The position numbers and the translations under genes were made by a program. From the NCBI GenBank assembly GCA_020726505.1, contig JAHLEZ010000007.1, positions 682,001 through 746,000 of the forward strand: a stretch of 64,000 bases of DNA. Reading direction: 5' to 3'. This DNA is from Leptodontidium sp. MPI-SDFR-AT-0119. Lineage: Eukaryota > Ascomycota > Leotiomycetes > Helotiales > Leptodontidiaceae. A model generated the notes under the pieces. It did not search any database. It was given only the letters and a program-made list of their open reading frames with translations, and was not told the DNA's origin. Below, in pieces: positions 61,069-64,000 of this stretch. Numbering within the stretch: position 1 is the first letter of the stretch; the number at the start of each line of letters is the position of its first letter.

Positions 61069-62492
61069 AATACACTTCGTACTTAGAACAATAGATACAG
61101 AAGAAGGACAGCTGTAGCTGTAGCTGACCCCTATATCCTCAAAGCTGAAACACTAGCCCCTAAACACGTGACGTCAGCACCAAGACCGTCACAGGTTGTA
61201 AGACGTGTGACGTATGTGTAAGTAAAAACAAAAGGTATATATTGTGCTCACAACACCTCTATAAGAATTTAGTAGTCTTATGACTACTATGGCCATCTAG
61301 AATAAGTAATCGAGCTAAATGATTATGTGGTTTAGTTTGCGGAATAAATATCTTCTTAAGCTATTCAAAAGTAATAACATTAGTTGTCTACCCATTCTCT
61401 GTCGTAGTGAAGTGCTAAGACTTAAATAAGTCTAATTGAGCCGGAAACTATTATTATTAAATAGTTTTGCCCTTATAAATTACAAGAGATTTAATTGACG
61501 CTCTTATAGCTAACACATACTCGATGAACGAGGTCCAGGCACGTGAACTAGGCTGTTTCCTTTAAACTCTTACTCGTTTAATATGCCCTATAATATATCT
61601 ATTAGCTCTATAACCTTCTATAATACTAGCTTCGTCTATATTCTATCGTTACGTAACTGGAATTGCCTTAATTGCTAGGACCTCTAGTTTTTGAAACCAT
61701 AGTTAAATAACCTTAGTTATAGCGTAATTTACACGTACTAAATCGACGTTATATTACCTTTTGGTCTTAAGAATAGGGTGGCGTGCCAAAAACCGGTATA
61801 TCTACTTCTTTCTAAGTAGTAAATAGTCCCCTTAAAGAGCTAGAAGTCGTTCTCCAAAAACCTTAATCTACGTATAAGTAACACTACGACTAAGGGCCTT
61901 CTAATTAAGAACCTATTTAGCTAATCGATCTTTAATTACTATAGGAAGCCTTTAAAGATAGCTAGCGCCTTCCTGGTGCGATTCGGAAGTGGATTGTCGG
62001 CCTTATAGTGTAGACCTAGGAACTCCCCACTTTAGGGCAGCCTTTTGTAAGGACTTTTTATTCTCTACCTCTCTAAGTGTACAGCTAATATCGTACTCGG
62101 TGTATTAAGGCTTTATTATGACAAGAATGTAAATTCTGAATTTTAGAAGAATTGATTAAAGAATAAAGAAGTTATTAATTGTTAAAGTGGGAGGGTGTAA
62201 ATGGCGGTGAGTTAAGCGAGGTGGCCGGAAAGGGGGGGGGGGACTTACAGGAAGCGACGAGCCAATGGTCAGATTGGCTCATAGTACAGTAATTAAGCTG
62301 TGGAACTCTACGTATGAAATAGCGAGTTCGCGACCCAGTTAATAGACTGAGGTATTTCTGGATAAAGCAAAGGGTATTTGAGACCATGAATATGTATACA
62401 TCTTTTGGCCAACCACCAAATCCAAACCAAGTTGACGTCCTCCCCTGCCAACCCACATTATGATTGGCTCGATTTCACTCGTATCAGAGCCT

Positions 62493-64000
62493 TCAACTCT
62501 TGCTCGTCTCATCTTCATCTTCGTCATCGTCGGTATCATCGTCGGTATCATCATCCGTGTCATCATCGTCATCTTCTGTGCTTTCCTTCTCGACTTCAAC
62601 TACAACTTGAAATTCCGGACCAATGACATTGAAAGTGTGGTCTCTGTTATGCATCGCCAGGCGTGATTTGTAGCACTTGTAACAGAAATCGAAGTCCAGA
62701 CAGTCGTTGCACTTGTATCGATTCCCTAGCATTTGCTGTAAGACATGTTAACAAGGGCGATCTTGTCGGAATCGTATGGGGAGGACTTACACAATGACAG
62801 CTGTCGCAAGAGCCGACTTGCTCCGAGGCTTTGAGACATGCATGTTCTGCCTCAATGTAGAGCTCTTCCTTCCCAAGCTTTTCTTTTGTATTCTTGACAA
62901 GGAGTTCAACTACTTCGTCATCGATACTGTGGTATCTCGCAACTTGTATCGGTGTCCACTCTCGATCAAGGCCTTTGCCTTTGACCAGAGGATCCGCACC
63001 CTGGTCTAATAAGAAGGTGATGATCTGCTCCTGGGCATTAGATGCCGATTCCTTGTGCACTGTCGCACAACCCCGAGACGCCCACAGAAGGGGTGTCCAT
63101 CCGTCGTTGTCCGGTTGGTCCAGAAGGCGTCTCGAGAGACTCAGAACCCGTTCCACAACGTCAAGGGACCCACTAATGACCGCCCAATGCATAGCATTTC
63201 TACCCATGGTATCTCTCGCGTTAACATCGACCCCAGAGCTGACAATTTGCTGCAAGTTCTCCAGGCTTTGCATCGCAGCATAATGAATGACAGCCCGTCC
63301 CATCTCGTCAACGATATCGGTTTTTGCTCCCTTCTTCAGCAGCAACATCACCATATCCACACTTGCCCATCCGCAGACAGCGTTCAGTGCACACCCTTGC
63401 AGACCACCTACCACATTGACATCTGCATTCCCCTCGTCCAAGAGGTATCGAATGATTTTCTCTTGTATCTCTTGGTTGGTGCTTCCGTTCCAGCAACGTG
63501 CAGCGGACTGCAATGGATTGCCCGCCGTGGCTTTGCTCACAAGATTGACGTCTGCTCCGGCTTGAACTAGCATCTCAACAATCTCGAAGCTCTTCCATCG
63601 ACATGCGATATGCAAGGGTCCGCCATGTTTGCCACCAATTGGGTTGAGACTAGCTTTCTTGGAGATAAAATATTTGACGATATCTGGCCTGTTTACGGAC
63701 AGCGCAGCAGCGCATAGTGCGGTGTGCATCTGTTTGTTAGGAATCTCGAGGGAGGCGCCACCATTGACAAGAATTTGATACATCTCAATAGGTGCCGAGT
63801 CGCGAATATATGCCACAGCCGTATCCCCATCGTCGTCTTGTAGATCGAGTTTGGGTCTGTACTCCATCAAAGTTCGGAGCATGTTTGGATCATCAGTTCT
63901 GACTGCATACTGCAGACAGAAATTGCTTCGTTCAGACAAGTGGTTGACATCTGCACCTGCTTCGAGAAGGAGTCTGACGATTTCAGTCTGCCCTTGTGTT
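62493..64000 (-). CDS. Ankyrin-repeat protein with C-terminal ZZ zinc finger (5' end outside the window)
   Basis: Exons are 62791 to beyond 64000 and 62493-62735; a 55-bp intron joins CDSCHC to QMLGNRYKCNDC. The visible 480 or so residues hold about ten ankyrin repeats (for example DGWTPLLWASRGC, MGRNAMHWAVISGSLDVV, GGPLHIACRWKSFEIVEMLV). A ZZ-type finger follows: CDSC, then CNDC, then FCYKC and a His pair. The tail is a run of Asp/Thr/Glu (STEDDDDDTDDDTDDD) coded by a GTC/ATC trinucleotide repeat. Such NACHT/ankyrin/ZZ proteins are common in fungi and some act in nonself recognition; the N-terminal effector domain that would decide this lies outside. The composite transposon ends 247 bases from its stop codon. 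Confidence 0.85.

Larger units (their letters stand above)
53397..61193 (+). mobile_element. 161-bp solo LTR split by the copia element
   Basis: Perfect inverted ends TGTGACGG and CCGTCACA with GGTTG duplications at 53392-53396 and 61194-61198. The left part is 53397-53437 and the right part 61069-61193. It interrupts the transposase frame exactly between QP and LDL. A third LTR family in the window. Confidence 0.8.
52430..62130 (-). pseudogene. Fot1/pogo (DDE_1) transposase, RIP-degraded and interrupted
   Basis: Read on the minus strand from about 62130: TEYDISCTLREVENKKSLQK and WGVPRSTL (psq-type HTH), IYRFLARHPILKT (CENP-B-type HTH), NIDEASIIEG (first catalytic Asp), SRAWTSFIEYVLAIRASIK, ENG then LKKIFIPQT and LLILDGHSSHKTTKF (second Asp). 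Then HTSHVLQP at about 61200, the point of LTR insertion. Across the inserts it continues LDLSIFSPLKATY (53390), KPLLSRLLLENSNK after the solo LTR at 52892, STPKGRRDL, then a coiled, basic C-terminus (KPRKRRKV). Many in-frame TAG, TAA and TGA codons replace Gln and Trp. It cannot make transposase. Confidence 0.8.
52349..62245 (-). mobile_element. Fot1/pogo-like DNA transposon, carrier of three nested LTR insertions
   Basis: Inverted ends of about 31 bp: AGTCCCC…, a C run, then CTTTCCGGCCACCTCGCTTAA at the left and its complement at the right. TA flanks at 52347-52348 and 62246-62247 are the Tc1/mariner target. Removing the nested insertions leaves about 1.9 kb, normal for a Fot1 element. Transposase relics on the minus strand confirm the family. 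The element separates the CxxC gene from the ankyrin gene. Confidence 0.88.

Noticed and set aside
53397..61193. MULE or hAT element with a 7-8 bp duplication at these ends
   Set aside because: A 5-bp GGTTG duplication with TG..CA ends is exact, while the longer alternatives need a mismatch.
62279..62345. Possible tRNA (GAGTTCGCGACCC resembles a B box)
   Set aside because: No matching A box or cloverleaf pairing could be drawn.

Overview
This window is nuclear DNA of a filamentous ascomycete (Pezizomycotina). The evidence is many short introns (47-100 bp, GT..AG), Zn2Cys6 transcription factors, secreted carboxylesterases and proteases, an M35 deuterolysin, and transposons whose coding frames carry mainly CAG/CAA and TGG to stop changes, as repeat-induced point mutation (RIP) produces. 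The class cannot be fixed from the sequence alone.

Left part, 0-16.4 kb: an SDR oxidoreductase and a divergent quinone-oxidoreductase-like MDR are intact. They are followed by what looks like a dying catabolic neighbourhood. It holds a Zn2Cys6 regulator interrupted by a hAT-type MITE (itself carrying two nested solo LTRs) and by a second, 184-bp solo LTR; a dead intradiol ring-cleavage dioxygenase; an intact secreted type-B carboxylesterase; an HSL-type alpha/beta hydrolase with one nonsense codon; and an MFS sugar-type transporter with two nonsense codons. Both TF insertions can be mapped to the base from their target-site duplications.

16.4-26.9 kb is gene-poor and relic-rich. It contains a degenerate LTR-like repeat split by a 5'-truncated LINE with a 16-bp target duplication, a diverged and probably decaying extra copy of EF1-alpha, a dead formaldehyde-dehydrogenase-like ADH, and a remnant of a DUF3638-type giant protein.

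26.9-52.2 kb is the intact gene region: a second large carboxylesterase, a Zn2Cys6 regulator with a 4-kb gene-free tract after it, a disordered hypothetical protein, a secreted eight-cysteine small protein (effector candidate), a small one-TM protein, a deuterolysin with a GC-AG intron, a secreted orphan resembling a deuterolysin propeptide, an inositol-monophosphatase/QutG protein, a secreted PEBP-like protein and a cysteine-rich CxxC protein. Two degenerate tandem repeats (about 195 bp and 88 bp units) and a 189-bp TA-flanked MITE lie between them.

52.3-62.2 kb is one composite transposon. A Fot1/pogo-like element (TA target duplication, transposase on the minus strand) contains a 300-bp solo LTR and a 161-bp solo LTR; the latter is split by a full 7.63-kb Ty1/copia retrotransposon with 257-bp LTRs. 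Its 5.2-kb gag-pol frame keeps register from end to end and is broken by nonsense codons only, and an antisense spliced ORF lies between RNase H and the 3' LTR. The window ends inside an ankyrin-repeat/ZZ-finger gene.
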